64,000 nucleotides of DNA from Leifsonia sp. C5G2 (GTDB lineage Bacteria > Actinomycetota > Actinomycetes > Actinomycetales > Microbacteriaceae). The translations under genes were made by a program, and so were the position numbers. The notes beneath the pieces are model-generated. The model ran no database searches. It was not told the DNA's origin and was given only the letters and a program-made list of their open reading frames with translations. This document shows, one piece after another, positions 8,729-17,128 of this stretch. Where the stretch lies: the NCBI RefSeq assembly GCF_013359685.1, contig NZ_JABFMV010000007.1:124001-188000 (forward strand). Reading direction: 5' to 3'. Position 1 is the stretch's first letter. Every line of letters begins with the position of its first letter.

Positions 8729-9124
8729 GTGACCATGCAGCCCCTCCCGCAGCCCGGCCCGACGCTGGTTCACGTCGGCAACGTGACGGCGAACGACGCC
8801 TGGGTCGTCACCCCGGCAGGCACCTGGCCGATCGCCGACGTCAACGTGACGACCGTGGACCCGACGACGACCACGACGCACACGCCGGCATGGGCGATCG
8901 TGATGGTGGTCGTCTTCATCTGGTTCTTCCTGCTCAGCCTGCTGTTCCTGCTGGCGCGCGAGGTGAGGGTCGGCGGCTTCGTCGCCATCCACATCTCCGC
9001 TCGCAACGGGCAGACCTACACCGAGCAGGTGCCGGTCTACAGCGCCCAGCAACGCGCCGACGTGTTCGCCCGCGCCGGCTACCTGCAGGCCCTCATCGGG
9101 CACGCCAGAGCCATCCGAGGCTGA
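8729..9124 (+). CDS. single-pass membrane protein of unknown function
   Basis: I do not recognise this 131-residue protein. It has a Thr-rich, probably external N-terminal part (NVTTVDPTTTTTHTPAW), one strong transmembrane helix (AIVMVVVFIWFFLLSLLFLL, about residues 71-90) and a basic cytoplasmic tail that ends in a helix with QQRADVFARAGYLQALIGHA. It starts at the GTG at 8729 or the ATG at 8735; no strong ribosome binding site separates them. It is followed 49 bases later by the DUF3072 gene on the same strand. Confidence 0.65.
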   Translation: MTMQPLPQPGPTLVHVGNVTANDAWVVTPAGTWPIADVNVTTVDPTTTTTHTPAWAIVMVVVFIWFFLLSLLFLLAREVRVGGFVAIHISARNGQTYTEQVPVYSAQQRADVFARAGYLQALIGHARAIRG

Positions 9125-9173
9125 CGGCGCAACCCCCTCCGCCACGTCGGAGGCGCGGCGTACTGTCGCCCGC

Positions 9174-9428
9174 ATGAGCGACAGCGACATCACGAACGAC
9201 GCAGGCGACGACGTGCTCGGCGCCCGCGGCGAGGACGACACCAACCCCGCGAGCAAGGACCCCTCGGAATGGGTCACCGGCGACGAGCCCATGACCTCCT
9301 CCCAGCGCAGCTACCTCGACACGCTCGCCCGCGAGGCCGGCGAGGAGCTCCCCGGCGACCTCACCAAGGCGCAGGCGTCGGAGCACATCGACCGGCTGCA
9401 GCAGAAGACCGGCCGCGGCCAGGGCTGA
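9174..9428 (+). CDS. DUF3072 protein
   Basis: The 84-residue protein carries the DUF3072 signature: DPSEWVTGDEPMTSSQRSYL, then DTLAREAGEELP and LTKAQASEHIDRLQQ. These are small, acidic, helical proteins found mainly in actinobacteria and proteobacteria; the QRSYLDTLA...TKAxASEHID segment resembles the small helical SAP/HeH-like folds. No biochemical role is known. The stop is 5 bases before a perfect 21-bp intergenic hairpin. Confidence 0.8.
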   Translation: MSDSDITNDAGDDVLGARGEDDTNPASKDPSEWVTGDEPMTSSQRSYLDTLAREAGEELPGDLTKAQASEHIDRLQQKTGRGQG

Positions 9429-9432
9429 CCAA

Positions 9433-9490
9433 CGAGTGGACGCGACACGCCGCGTCGGCGCGCCGCGCTGCGGCGTGTCGCGTCCACTCG
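9433..9490. repeat. intergenic palindrome, CGACACGCCG family copy 2
   Basis: A perfect 21-bp inverted repeat, 9433-9453 with 9470-9490, with a 16-nt loop that itself holds GGCGCGCC. The arms read GAGTGGACGCGACACGCCG and its complement. It fills the gap between the stop codons of the convergent DUF3072 and GH1 genes, so it can act as a bidirectional terminator. The core CGGCGTGTCGCGT recurs at 28527-28580 and 33983-34052. Confidence 0.8.
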
Positions 9491-9491
9491 A

Positions 9492-10877
9492 TCAGGCGCG
9501 GGAGGCCGGCACCGCATCGCGGAGGAAGTCGGCCATCCACGCGGCGCTGCGTTTCGGCGTTCGCCGCTGCGTCCGGTAGTCGACGTGCACGAGGCCGAAG
9601 CGGCGGGAGTAGCCGAACGCCCACTCCCAGTTGTCGATGAGCGACCAGATGAAGTAGCCGCCGAGAGGGAGGCCTGAGTCGATCGCGTCCCGGGCCGCCT
9701 CGAGATGCGCCTCCAGGTACTCGGTGCGGGCTCCGTCGTCGATCCGGCCGTCCGCGTCGACCCGGTCGGGATAGGCGGCACCGTTCTCCGTGATGTAGAG
9801 CGGCAGGGACGGGGCGAGCGCGTTGGCCTGGCGCAGCACGTCCACCATGCCGTCGGGGTGGACCTCCCAGCTCATCTGCGTGACCGGCGCCCCGGTCCGG
9901 ACGAACCGCACGTGCTCGCTGCCCGGGTAGGCGCTCGCCGGTGCGTCCTTCGCCGGCGTGGAGCCGGAGGCGACCGTATGCCGGCTGTAGTAGTTGACGC
10001 CGAGGAAGTCGATCGGCGCCGAGATGAGGCGCAGGTCGTCGTCGGTGGCGTGCTCGGCGAACCACTCCGTCTCGCCGAGGTCGTCGAGCACGTCGGCCGG
10101 GTAGGAGCCCGTGAGCAGCGGCTCCAGGAACAGGCGGTTGGTGAGTCCGTCGATGCGCCGGGCGGCATCGGCGTCGGCCGTGGAGTCGCCCGCCGGCTGG
10201 ACCGAGTAGAGGTTGAGCGTCGTCCCCACGCGGGCCGTCGGCACCGTCGCCCGCAGCGCCTCCAGCGCGTGGCCGTGGCCGAGCAGCAGGTGGTGCGCGG
10301 CGTGCGCGGCGCGGGAGCCCACGGCGCGGCCCGGCGCATGCACACCGCTCGCATACCCCAGGAACGCGGAGCACCACGGCTCGTTGAGCGTGATCCAGTC
10401 GGTCACCAGGTCGCCGAGCGCATCGGAGACCTGCTCGGCGTAGTCGGCGAACCGTCGCGCCGTGTCGCGCTGCAGCCAGCCGCCGCCGTCCTCCAGAGCC
10501 TGGGGCAGATCCCAGTGGTACAGGGTCGCCCAGGGGGTGATGCCACGGTCGCGCAGGCCGCCGGCCAGCCGGCGGTAGAAGTCGATGCCCGCCCGGTTGG
10601 GCGCACCCTTGCCGTCGGGCTGGATGCGCGGCCACGCGATCGAGAACCGGTAGGCGTCGAAGCCGAGGTCGCCCATGAGCGCGACGTCCTCGGCGTAGCG
10701 GTGGTAGTGGTCGTCGGCCACGTCGGCGGTGCTGCCGTCGGCGATGGCCCCGGGGACGCGCGCGAACGCATCCCAGATGCTCTCGCCGCGCCCGTCCTCG
10801 TGGGTGGCCCCCTCGATCTGGTACGCGGCCGTCGCGGTCCCGAGCACGAAGTCGTCGGGGAGGTCGCTTCTGCGCAT
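9492..10877 (-). CDS. GH1 beta-glucosidase
   Basis: The 461-residue protein is a complete glycoside hydrolase family 1 enzyme. The N-terminal signature FVLGTATAAYQIEGA (10-24), the acid/base TLNEP (E166) and the nucleophile YITENGA (E364) are all present, as is WSLIDNWEWAFGYSRRFGL near the C-terminus. There is no signal peptide, so it cleaves imported beta-glucosides or cellobiose in the cytoplasm. It sits beyond a single opposite-strand gene from the GH35/ABC sugar locus at 11.9-17 kb and may serve the same diet. No LacI-type operator was found in front of it. Confidence 0.93.
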   Translation of the reverse strand: MRRSDLPDDFVLGTATAAYQIEGATHEDGRGESIWDAFARVPGAIADGSTADVADDHYHRYAEDVALMGDLGFDAYRFSIAWPRIQPDGKGAPNRAGIDFYRRLAGGLRDRGITPWATLYHWDLPQALEDGGGWLQRDTARRFADYAEQVSDALGDLVTDWITLNEPWCSAFLGYASGVHAPGRAVGSRAAHAAHHLLLGHGHALEALRATVPTARVGTTLNLYSVQPAGDSTADADAARRIDGLTNRLFLEPLLTGSYPADVLDDLGETEWFAEHATDDDLRLISAPIDFLGVNYYSRHTVASGSTPAKDAPASAYPGSEHVRFVRTGAPVTQMSWEVHPDGMVDVLRQANALAPSLPLYITENGAAYPDRVDADGRIDDGARTEYLEAHLEAARDAIDSGLPLGGYFIWSLIDNWEWAFGYSRRFGLVHVDYRTQRRTPKRSAAWMADFLRDAVPASRA

Positions 10878-11032
10878 GGTGGCTGCTCCTTGGATCCGGC
10901 GAGCAGACCGCCGTCGAGCTGCTTCCCCTCGCGAGAGTACCCGGTGCCGTCGCCGCGCGTTCCTCTGAGCCCTCTCAGCCGTTCCCGACGGTCACCCAGC
11001 GCGGCCGCCCGGGCCTCAGCGATCCTGGAGGG

Positions 11033-11797
11033 ATGCGCAATACCGTCCCCGCCGTCACCGCCCTGTTCTGGGTGACCAAGCTGCTGACGACGGCCATGGG
11101 CGAGACCGCATCCGACTTCCTGGTGAAGACCATCGACCCGTTCGTGGCGGTCGGCGGCGCCTTCGTCGTCTTCGCCGCGGCCCTCGGGCTGCAGTTCGCC
11201 GTGCGCCGCTACATCCCGTGGGTGTACTGGACGGCGGTGCTCATGGTGGCGGTGTTCGGCACGATGGTGGCGGATGTCCTCCACGTCGAGCTCGGCATCC
11301 CGTACCTCGTCTCCACGGTCGTGTTCGCCGTGGCGCTCGCCGCCGTGTTCGTGGTCTGGTTCGCGACCCAGCGGACCTTGTCGGTGCATCGCATCGACAC
11401 CCCGGCGCGGTCGGTCTTCTACTGGTGCGCCGTGCTCGCCACCTTCGCCCTGGGCACGGCGCTGGGCGACCTGACGGCGACCACGTTCGGCCTCGGCTAC
11501 TTCTCGTCGGCGCTCGTGTTCGGGGTGCTGTTCGCGCTGCCGGGGATCGCCTACCGCTGGTGGGGTCTCGGCGCCACGGCCTCGTTCTGGACCGCATACG
11601 TGATGACGCGCCCGTTCGGCGCCTCGATCGCGGACGGGCTCGCGGTCTCGCACGCCCGCGGCGGCCTGGCCCTCGGCACGGGACCGGTCAGCCTCGTCCT
11701 GTTCGCCGCGATCGTCGTGTGCGTCGCGCTGCTGAGCCGTCGCCCGCAGCCGTCATGGGAACGCCAGCAGCGCCCGCTCGGCGACGCGCTGGAGTGA
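11033..11797 (+). CDS. COG4705-type multi-pass membrane protein
   Basis: The 254-residue protein has about seven or eight transmembrane segments. It contains an internally repeated motif: MGETASDFLVKTIDPFVAVG near residue 22, MVADVLHVELGIPYLVSTVV, and LGTALGDLTATTFGLGYFSS, each with an acidic residue at the end of a helix. This pattern matches the uncharacterised COG4705 membrane proteins. The repeated acidic residues within membrane helices suggest an ion or small-molecule path, but this is inference. It is convergent with the GH35 gene and separated by a 20-bp tandem repeat. Confidence 0.7.
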   Translation: MRNTVPAVTALFWVTKLLTTAMGETASDFLVKTIDPFVAVGGAFVVFAAALGLQFAVRRYIPWVYWTAVLMVAVFGTMVADVLHVELGIPYLVSTVVFAVALAAVFVVWFATQRTLSVHRIDTPARSVFYWCAVLATFALGTALGDLTATTFGLGYFSSALVFGVLFALPGIAYRWWGLGATASFWTAYVMTRPFGASIADGLAVSHARGGLALGTGPVSLVLFAAIVVCVALLSRRPQPSWERQQRPLGDALE

Positions 11798-11830
11798 CGC
11801 CCGGCTCGCACCTGGCGTCGTGCCGCCCGA

Positions 11831-11890
11831 CGACTCGTGACGAATCGCGGCGCTTCGTGACGAACAGCGGCGATTCGGCACGAATCGCGG
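11831..11890. repeat. 20-bp tandem repeat, three copies
   Basis: Three units of exactly 20 bp: 11831-11850 CGACTCGTGACGAATCGCGG, 11851-11870 CGCTTCGTGACGAACAGCGG and 11871-11890 CGATTCGGCACGAATCGCGG. They lie between the convergent membrane-protein and GH35 genes. Each unit can pair CGATTCG with CGAATCG, so the array may form hairpins. Confidence 0.75.
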
Positions 11891-11903
11891 AGCGGGGCGA
11901 GCG

Positions 11904-13676
11904 TCAGAACTCGGTGTGGCCGAGGCGCGGCTCCGGGACGAACGCGGCGACGGCCTCGGCGGCCGACTCCAGTTCGAGCACGATGAGTTCGTTGCGGCCG
12001 GCCCGGACGACGCCGCGGGGGACGAACAGCGTCTCCTGCGGTCCGCGCGTCCAGTAGCGGCCGAGGTTGAAGCCGTTGATCCAGGCGACGCCCTTGCCCC
12101 ATCCCGTCGTGTCGAGGAAGAGGGCGGCGGGCTCGTCGAGGTCGAACGCGGTGCGGGCGAAGACAGGGCCGGCGAGCCGCTCCGGCGCATCGGCACCCGA
12201 CGCGGTCGCCGCATCCAGCACGTCCCGCACGGGGCCGAGGTCGGCGAGTTCGAGTGGGAGGGCGCTCCAGCGCCGCAGCTCCTCGCCGTTCAGCTGCACC
12301 GGGCCGATCAGGCCCTTCGGCTCGCCGATGCGGGGGCCGTAGTCGACGCGGCCCTGGTCCTCGACGAGCACGGTCAGCGTGCCGCGGCTGGGGGAGAGGG
12401 AGATGGCCGAGTCGTGGTGGTCGCGGGCGAGCACTCCGATGCGCCGGCCGTCGACCGAGACGTAGGCGCGGTCGCGCACCTCGCCGAACTCCAGCACCGC
12501 GGGTTCGGCGGTGTCGATCTCGGTGCGGTAGACGCCGAATCCGGAGAAGTGGCCGAGCTCGTCGAAGGAGGGGAGGGCGTCGGAGTGGGTCCAGTCGCCC
12601 AGGCGGTCGGCGACCGACCAGAGAGGCGCGACGGCGTCGAACGGCACCGAGAAGGCGGGCGCGGCCGCTGCGGCGACGGTCTCGTACTCCGGCACGGGCG
12701 CGTGCTTCGCGATCACGTCGCGGAACGCCCAGAACTTCTCGGTCGGCTCTCCCGCCTCGTCCAGCGGGGCGTCGTAGTCGTAGCTGGTGACGATCGGCTG
12801 GTACACGCCCTTGTCGTTCGCGCCGTTCGTGAAGCCGAAGTTGGTCCCGCCGTGGAACATGTAGAGGTTCACCGAGGCCCCGAGCGCCAGGAGCTCGTCG
12901 AGCTCTCTCGCCGACTCCGCAACCGGTGTGGTGTGGTGGTGGCCGCCCCAGCTGTCGAACCAGCCGTCCCAGAACTCCGAGCACATCAGCGGCCCGGTGG
13001 GCTGGTGCCGGCGCAGGGTCGCCAGACGCTCGCGCGAGCGTGACCCGAAGGATGCGGTCTTGAGCAGCCCGGGCAGCGACCCGTTCTCGAGCATGTCGTC
13101 CTGCGGCTGGTCGACGGTGGTCAGCGGGACGCCGATCCCCGCCTCCCGGATCACGTCCACGAGCTGCTGCAGGTACTCCTTGTCGTCGCCGTACGCGCCG
13201 TACTCGTTCTCCACCTGCACCAGCAGCACCGGGCCGCCCTCGGTGACCTGGAGCGGCCGCACGATGTCGAGCACGTTGCGCAGGTAGCGGGTCAGCGCGG
13301 CGACGAAGACCGGCTCCGAGCGGCGGATGCCGACGGTCGGGTCGGTGAACAGCCACGCGGGCAGGCCGCCGTTGTCCCACTCCGCGCAGATGTAGGGGCC
13401 CGGGCGCACGATGGCGCGCATCCCCTCGTCGGCCACCGTGCGCAGGAAACGGCCGAGGTCGAGCGCGCCGTCCGCGCGCCACTCGCCCTCGCGGGGCTCG
13501 TGCGCGTTCCACGGAACGTACGTCTCGATCGTGTTCAGCCCCATCAGGCGCGCCTTGTGGATGCGGTCCGCCCAGTCGTCCGGGTGCACCCGGAAGTAGT
13601 GGATGGCGCCCGACAGGATGCGGAACGGCTCGCCGTCGAGGACGAACTCGTCTCCCGCGATCTCGAAGGTGGTCAT
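11904..13676 (-). CDS. GH35 beta-galactosidase
   Basis: The 590-residue protein is a bacterial family 35 beta-galactosidase. The signature GPYICAEWDNGGLPAWL (93-109), the acid/base region VENEYG (E158) and the nucleophile MCSEFWDGW (E234) are visible, followed by jelly-roll domains ending in FVPRGVVRAGRNELIVLELE. It has no signal peptide and should act on imported galactosides in the cytoplasm. It is the last gene of an operon with a sugar ABC importer (13.7-17.0 kb) controlled by the divergent LacI protein. The chance that GH35 and ABC transporter take the same beta-galactoside oligosaccharide is high but inferred from position. Confidence 0.93.
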   Translation of the reverse strand: MTTFEIAGDEFVLDGEPFRILSGAIHYFRVHPDDWADRIHKARLMGLNTIETYVPWNAHEPREGEWRADGALDLGRFLRTVADEGMRAIVRPGPYICAEWDNGGLPAWLFTDPTVGIRRSEPVFVAALTRYLRNVLDIVRPLQVTEGGPVLLVQVENEYGAYGDDKEYLQQLVDVIREAGIGVPLTTVDQPQDDMLENGSLPGLLKTASFGSRSRERLATLRRHQPTGPLMCSEFWDGWFDSWGGHHHTTPVAESARELDELLALGASVNLYMFHGGTNFGFTNGANDKGVYQPIVTSYDYDAPLDEAGEPTEKFWAFRDVIAKHAPVPEYETVAAAAAPAFSVPFDAVAPLWSVADRLGDWTHSDALPSFDELGHFSGFGVYRTEIDTAEPAVLEFGEVRDRAYVSVDGRRIGVLARDHHDSAISLSPSRGTLTVLVEDQGRVDYGPRIGEPKGLIGPVQLNGEELRRWSALPLELADLGPVRDVLDAATASGADAPERLAGPVFARTAFDLDEPAALFLDTTGWGKGVAWINGFNLGRYWTRGPQETLFVPRGVVRAGRNELIVLELESAAEAVAAFVPEPRLGHTEF

Positions 13677-13740
13677 GGTTCTCCTGGTGGGGTCGATGGG
13701 GCGGCCGGCCGCGGCAGAGCGCGACCGGCCGTCGGTGGGG

Positions 13741-15087
13741 CTACTTTCCGGTGACGGTGAAGCCCTGCTGGTTGCCGTACTCGACCAGCGCCTTCTGCCA
13801 GGCCTGCAGGCCGGGGTTGAGGCTGGAGTTCGACGTGTAGGACTGGCCGACGGTGTCGCCGTAGATGCTGTTCGCGTAGACCTGGAACGGCAGGTACTGC
13901 CAGCCGGTCTTCACGTTCTTGGCGCCGTCCACCAGCACCTCGTTGATCTTCTGGCCGCCGAAGTAGTCGGGGGCGGTGGCGAGGAAGTCGGAGGAGTTCA
14001 GATCCTTCGTCGTCGACGGGAAGCCGCCGGACTTGAGGAAGACCGTGATGCTGTCCTCGTCGTTGTTGAGCCACTTGAGGAAGCCGGCCGCGAGCGCCTG
14101 GTTCTTGCTCTGCTTCAGCACGACCTGGCCGCCGCCGCCGTTCTCGGCGTTGGCGGGCGTCCCGTCGTAGGTCGGGATCGGCGCGACGCGCCACTGGCCC
14201 GCGCCGTCCTTCACGGACGACTCGAGCACGCCCGGCATCCACGCGCCGGTGACGAGGGTGGCGATGGAGCCGTTGCCCAGCGCCTTGAACCAGTCGTCGC
14301 TCCAGCCGGGGACGGTGGAGAGCAGCTTGCCCTCGACCAGCTTGTCCCAGGTGGCGGTCCACTTCTTGGTGCCCTCGTCCTGCAGGTTGATCGACACCTT
14401 GGTGCCGTCCACCGAGAACGGGTGGCCCCCGGCCTGCCAGATCATCGAGGTGGTGAAGCCGGAGTCGCCGGAGTCGCTCGTGATGTAGGCGTTGGGGTCG
14501 GCCGCGTGCAGCTTCTGAGCGGCGGCGACGTACTCGTCCCACGTCTTCGGGACCTCGATGCCGTACTTGTCGAAGAGCGTCTTGTTGTAGAACATCGCCA
14601 TGGGGCCGGAGTCCTGCGGGAGGCCGACGAGCTTGCCGCCGACGTTGACCGAACCCCAGGGGCCGGGGGTGTAGTCGTCCTTGAGCTTGTCGAAGCCGTA
14701 CTGCTTCAGGTCGACCAGCGAGTCCGACAGCGCGAACTGCGGGATGGCGTAGTACTCGACCTGGGCCACGTCCGGCGCGCCCGATCCCGCCTTGATGGCG
14801 TTCTGCAGCTTGGTGTACTCGGTGGTGTTGGTGCCGGCGTTCACCAGTTTGACCTTCACCTTCGGGTACTTCTTCTCGAACGCGGCGACCTGCGCCTCGG
14901 CCGACGGCGTCCACGACCAGTAGGTGATGGTGCCGCCCTGCTTGAGGGCCTGGTCGATGTCGGAGGCGCTGCCGCCGCCGGAGGAGCTGCCGCCGGAGCA
15001 GGCGGCGAGGGTCGCGGCGGCGACCGTGCCGATCACCGCGGCGGTGACGGCCCGGACGATGCGCCGGGACGTGAGGTTGCGCTTCAT
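13741..15087 (-). CDS. sugar ABC transporter substrate-binding lipoprotein
   Basis: The 448-residue protein is a family 1 extracellular solute-binding protein (MalE/UgpB-like). It has a lipoprotein signal: basic MKRNLTSRR, a hydrophobic stretch and the lipobox LAAC, followed by a flexible SGGSSSGGGS linker. The mature part starts with GGTITYWSWTPSAEAQVAAF, typical of carbohydrate binders. The ATG at 15087 has GAAAGGAAG just upstream and is preferred over the one at 15102. Unusually, the gene follows both permeases. The ATPase is not in the locus; such importers normally share an MsmK-like ATPase encoded elsewhere. Confidence 0.92.
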   Translation of the reverse strand: MKRNLTSRRIVRAVTAAVIGTVAAATLAACSGGSSSGGGSASDIDQALKQGGTITYWSWTPSAEAQVAAFEKKYPKVKVKLVNAGTNTTEYTKLQNAIKAGSGAPDVAQVEYYAIPQFALSDSLVDLKQYGFDKLKDDYTPGPWGSVNVGGKLVGLPQDSGPMAMFYNKTLFDKYGIEVPKTWDEYVAAAQKLHAADPNAYITSDSGDSGFTTSMIWQAGGHPFSVDGTKVSINLQDEGTKKWTATWDKLVEGKLLSTVPGWSDDWFKALGNGSIATLVTGAWMPGVLESSVKDGAGQWRVAPIPTYDGTPANAENGGGGQVVLKQSKNQALAAGFLKWLNNDEDSITVFLKSGGFPSTTKDLNSSDFLATAPDYFGGQKINEVLVDGAKNVKTGWQYLPFQVYANSIYGDTVGQSYTSNSSLNPGLQAWQKALVEYGNQQGFTVTGK

Positions 15088-15139
15088 GAGGCTTCCTTTC
15101 ACTTCTTCGTGGAATGGGATTGCGTGGGGGGAGTGCAGT

Positions 15140-16081
15140 TCACTGCTTGACGCTTCCGGCGGCCAGACCCGACTGCCAGTAGCGCTGGAGCACCAGGAAC
15201 GCCGCCACGATCGGGACGATCGTGATGAGGGATCCGGTGATCACGAGGTTGAAGATCGGCTGGGCGCCGACCCCCGTCGCCTGCGCGCTCCACTGGCTGA
15301 GGCCGACCGTGAGGGGGTACCAGGTCGGATCGCTCAGCATGATGAGCGGCAGGAAGTAGTTGTTCCAGGTGGCGACGATCGCGAACAGCGCGACCGTGAC
15401 GATGCCCGGTGCGAGCAGCCGGAGCGAGATGGTGAAGAACGTGCGGAACTCGCCCGCGCCGTCCATTCGTGCCGCCTCGAGCAGCTCGGCCGGCACGGCC
15501 TCGGTCGCGTAGGTCCAGATCAGGTACAGACCGAACGGGCTGATCAGCGAGGGCAGGATGATCGCCCACGGCGTGTTGGTGAGCCCGGCCTGGCTGAACA
15601 TGAGGAACGTCGGCACCGCCAGCGCGGTGCCGGGCACGGCGATCGCGCCCAGCACGACCGCGAATACTGCCCGCTTGCCCGGGAAGTCGTACTTCGCCAG
15701 CCCGTAGCCCGCCACCGTGGCGAGCAGGGTCGCGCCGCCCGCCCCGACGACGACGTACAGCAGCGTGTTGCCGAGCCACTGCACGAAGATGCCGCCGCGG
15801 TAGGTGAACAGCTGCGCGATGTTCTGGAACAGGTCGAAGTCCTTGCCGAACCACAGGCCGAACGTCGAGTACAGGTCGGGCTGGCTCTTGGTCGCGTTGA
15901 CCACCAGCCAGATCAGCGGGACGAACGAGTAGATGACGAACAGCACCATCACGGCCGTCAGCACCGGGGACTTCCGGATGCGGCGGCCCGAGGCGGCGCC
16001 GGCGCGGTTCCGGGCGGCGGCGCGCGAGGGGGCCTTGCGGGTGCGGCCGCGCTCGGCCGGGCTCTCGGTGAGCGTGCTCAT
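15140..16081 (-). CDS. sugar ABC transporter permease, MalG type
   Basis: The 313-residue protein has six transmembrane segments and the permease EAA loop AELLEAARMDGAGEFRTFFT, which contacts the ATPase. The N-terminal 40 residues are an Arg/Ala-rich cytoplasmic extension. It starts at 16081, where ATGA overlaps the stop of the partner permease by 4 bases, so they are translationally coupled. With the MalF-type partner it forms the membrane channel for the oligosaccharide bound by the 13741-15087 lipoprotein. Confidence 0.92.
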   Translation of the reverse strand: MSTLTESPAERGRTRKAPSRAAARNRAGAASGRRIRKSPVLTAVMVLFVIYSFVPLIWLVVNATKSQPDLYSTFGLWFGKDFDLFQNIAQLFTYRGGIFVQWLGNTLLYVVVGAGGATLLATVAGYGLAKYDFPGKRAVFAVVLGAIAVPGTALAVPTFLMFSQAGLTNTPWAIILPSLISPFGLYLIWTYATEAVPAELLEAARMDGAGEFRTFFTISLRLLAPGIVTVALFAIVATWNNYFLPLIMLSDPTWYPLTVGLSQWSAQATGVGAQPIFNLVITGSLITIVPIVAAFLVLQRYWQSGLAAGSVKQ

Positions 16082-17013
16082 CGGCGGGCCTCCTTCGGGG
16101 TGCCGCGCAGCTGCACGACGTAGGCGATGACCGCCGTGAGCACGCCCATCACGATGGCGACGGTCGCGGCGTAGTTGAACTGCTGCCCGGCGAACGAGAG
16201 GTTGTAGGCGTACATGTTCGGGGTGAAGTAGCTGCTGATCGCGTTCGGCGCCAGCTGCTTGAGCAGGTTCGGCTCGTTGAACAGCTGGAAGCTGCCGATG
16301 ATCGAGAAGATCGTCGCGATGACCAGCGCGCCGCGGATCGCCGGCAGCTTGATGCTGAACACCGTGCGGAACGCGCCCGCGCCGTCGATCTCCGCCGCCT
16401 CGTACAGCTCGCCGGGGATGACGCGGAGCGCCGCGTAGAAGATGAGCATGTTGTAGCCCATGAACTCCCACGTGACGATGTTGCCGATGGAGGCGAGCAC
16501 CCAGGGGCCGCTGAGCGGCTGGAGTCCCGTGCCGAGCAGGTGGTTGAGGCTCGCGGTCAGGCCGAACTGGTCGCCGTAGATGAACCCCCAGATCAGGGCG
16601 GCGACGACCCCCGGGACCGCGTAGGGCAGGAACAGCGCGATGCGGAAGAACCCGGCACCGTGCAGGCGGGCACTGTCGAGAGCGAGGGCGGCGACGAGCG
16701 AGAGCACGAGCATGATCGGCACCTGCACGACCAGGAAGATCGCGACCCGGCCGAGCGAGGCCCAGAACTTGTCGTCCTGGAAGACGGCGAGGTAGTTGCC
16801 GAGGCCGACGAAGGCGTTGCCGCCGATGAGCTGCTGGCGGAAGAGGCTGAGGTAGAGGGCGTACACCACCGGCGCGATGATCATCGCCGCGAAGACGACC
16901 ATGAACGGTGCGACGAAGGCCCAGCCTCGCCAGTCGCGGCGGGTGCGGCGCCCGGTCGGGCGGCGGCCGGGGCCGGTCGTGGTGCCGGCCCGCGAGAGGG
17001 ACGTCGTTGTCAT
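16078..17013 (-). CDS. sugar ABC transporter permease, MalF type
   Basis: The 311-residue protein has six transmembrane segments, starting with GWAFVAPFMVVFAAMIIAPV, and the EAA motif GELYEAAEIDGAGAFRTVFS. The N-terminus is Arg/Thr/Gly-rich. It is the first gene of the importer/GH35 operon and lies directly downstream of two LacI-type operators at 17043-17092. Length and topology are normal for the family. Confidence 0.92.
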   Translation of the reverse strand: MTTTSLSRAGTTTGPGRRPTGRRTRRDWRGWAFVAPFMVVFAAMIIAPVVYALYLSLFRQQLIGGNAFVGLGNYLAVFQDDKFWASLGRVAIFLVVQVPIMLVLSLVAALALDSARLHGAGFFRIALFLPYAVPGVVAALIWGFIYGDQFGLTASLNHLLGTGLQPLSGPWVLASIGNIVTWEFMGYNMLIFYAALRVIPGELYEAAEIDGAGAFRTVFSIKLPAIRGALVIATIFSIIGSFQLFNEPNLLKQLAPNAISSYFTPNMYAYNLSFAGQQFNYAATVAIVMGVLTAVIAYVVQLRGTPKEARR

Positions 17014-17042
17014 GTGTTTCCCGAGTTCGGATTCGGTTGACG

Positions 17043-17058
17043 ATGTTTACGTCAACAT
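17043..17058. promoter_or_regulatory. LacI-type operator O1
   Basis: ATGTTTACGTCAACAT is a 16-bp palindrome with one mismatched pair around a central CpG, as bound by LacI/GalR regulators. It lies 30 bases before the permease start at 17013. Confidence 0.75.
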
Positions 17059-17076
17059 GGTGCCGGCTACTCTAGC

Positions 17077-17092
17077 ATGTTGACGTCAACAC
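17077..17092. promoter_or_regulatory. LacI-type operator O2
   Basis: ATGTTGACGTCAACAC contains the perfect 12-bp palindrome GTTGACGTCAAC (17079-17090). Its centre is 34 bp from that of O1, about three helical turns, so two repressor dimers could sit on the same face and control both divergent genes. Confidence 0.8.
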
Positions 17093-17128
17093 GACGCAAG
17101 GTCGTTTTGCAGACGAGATGTGGAGATC

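Noticed and set aside
15140-16471. 443-codon reading of the MalG-type permease
   Set aside because: The first 130 codons overlap the MalF-type permease in another frame. The ATG at 16081 with the 4-base overlap is the true start.
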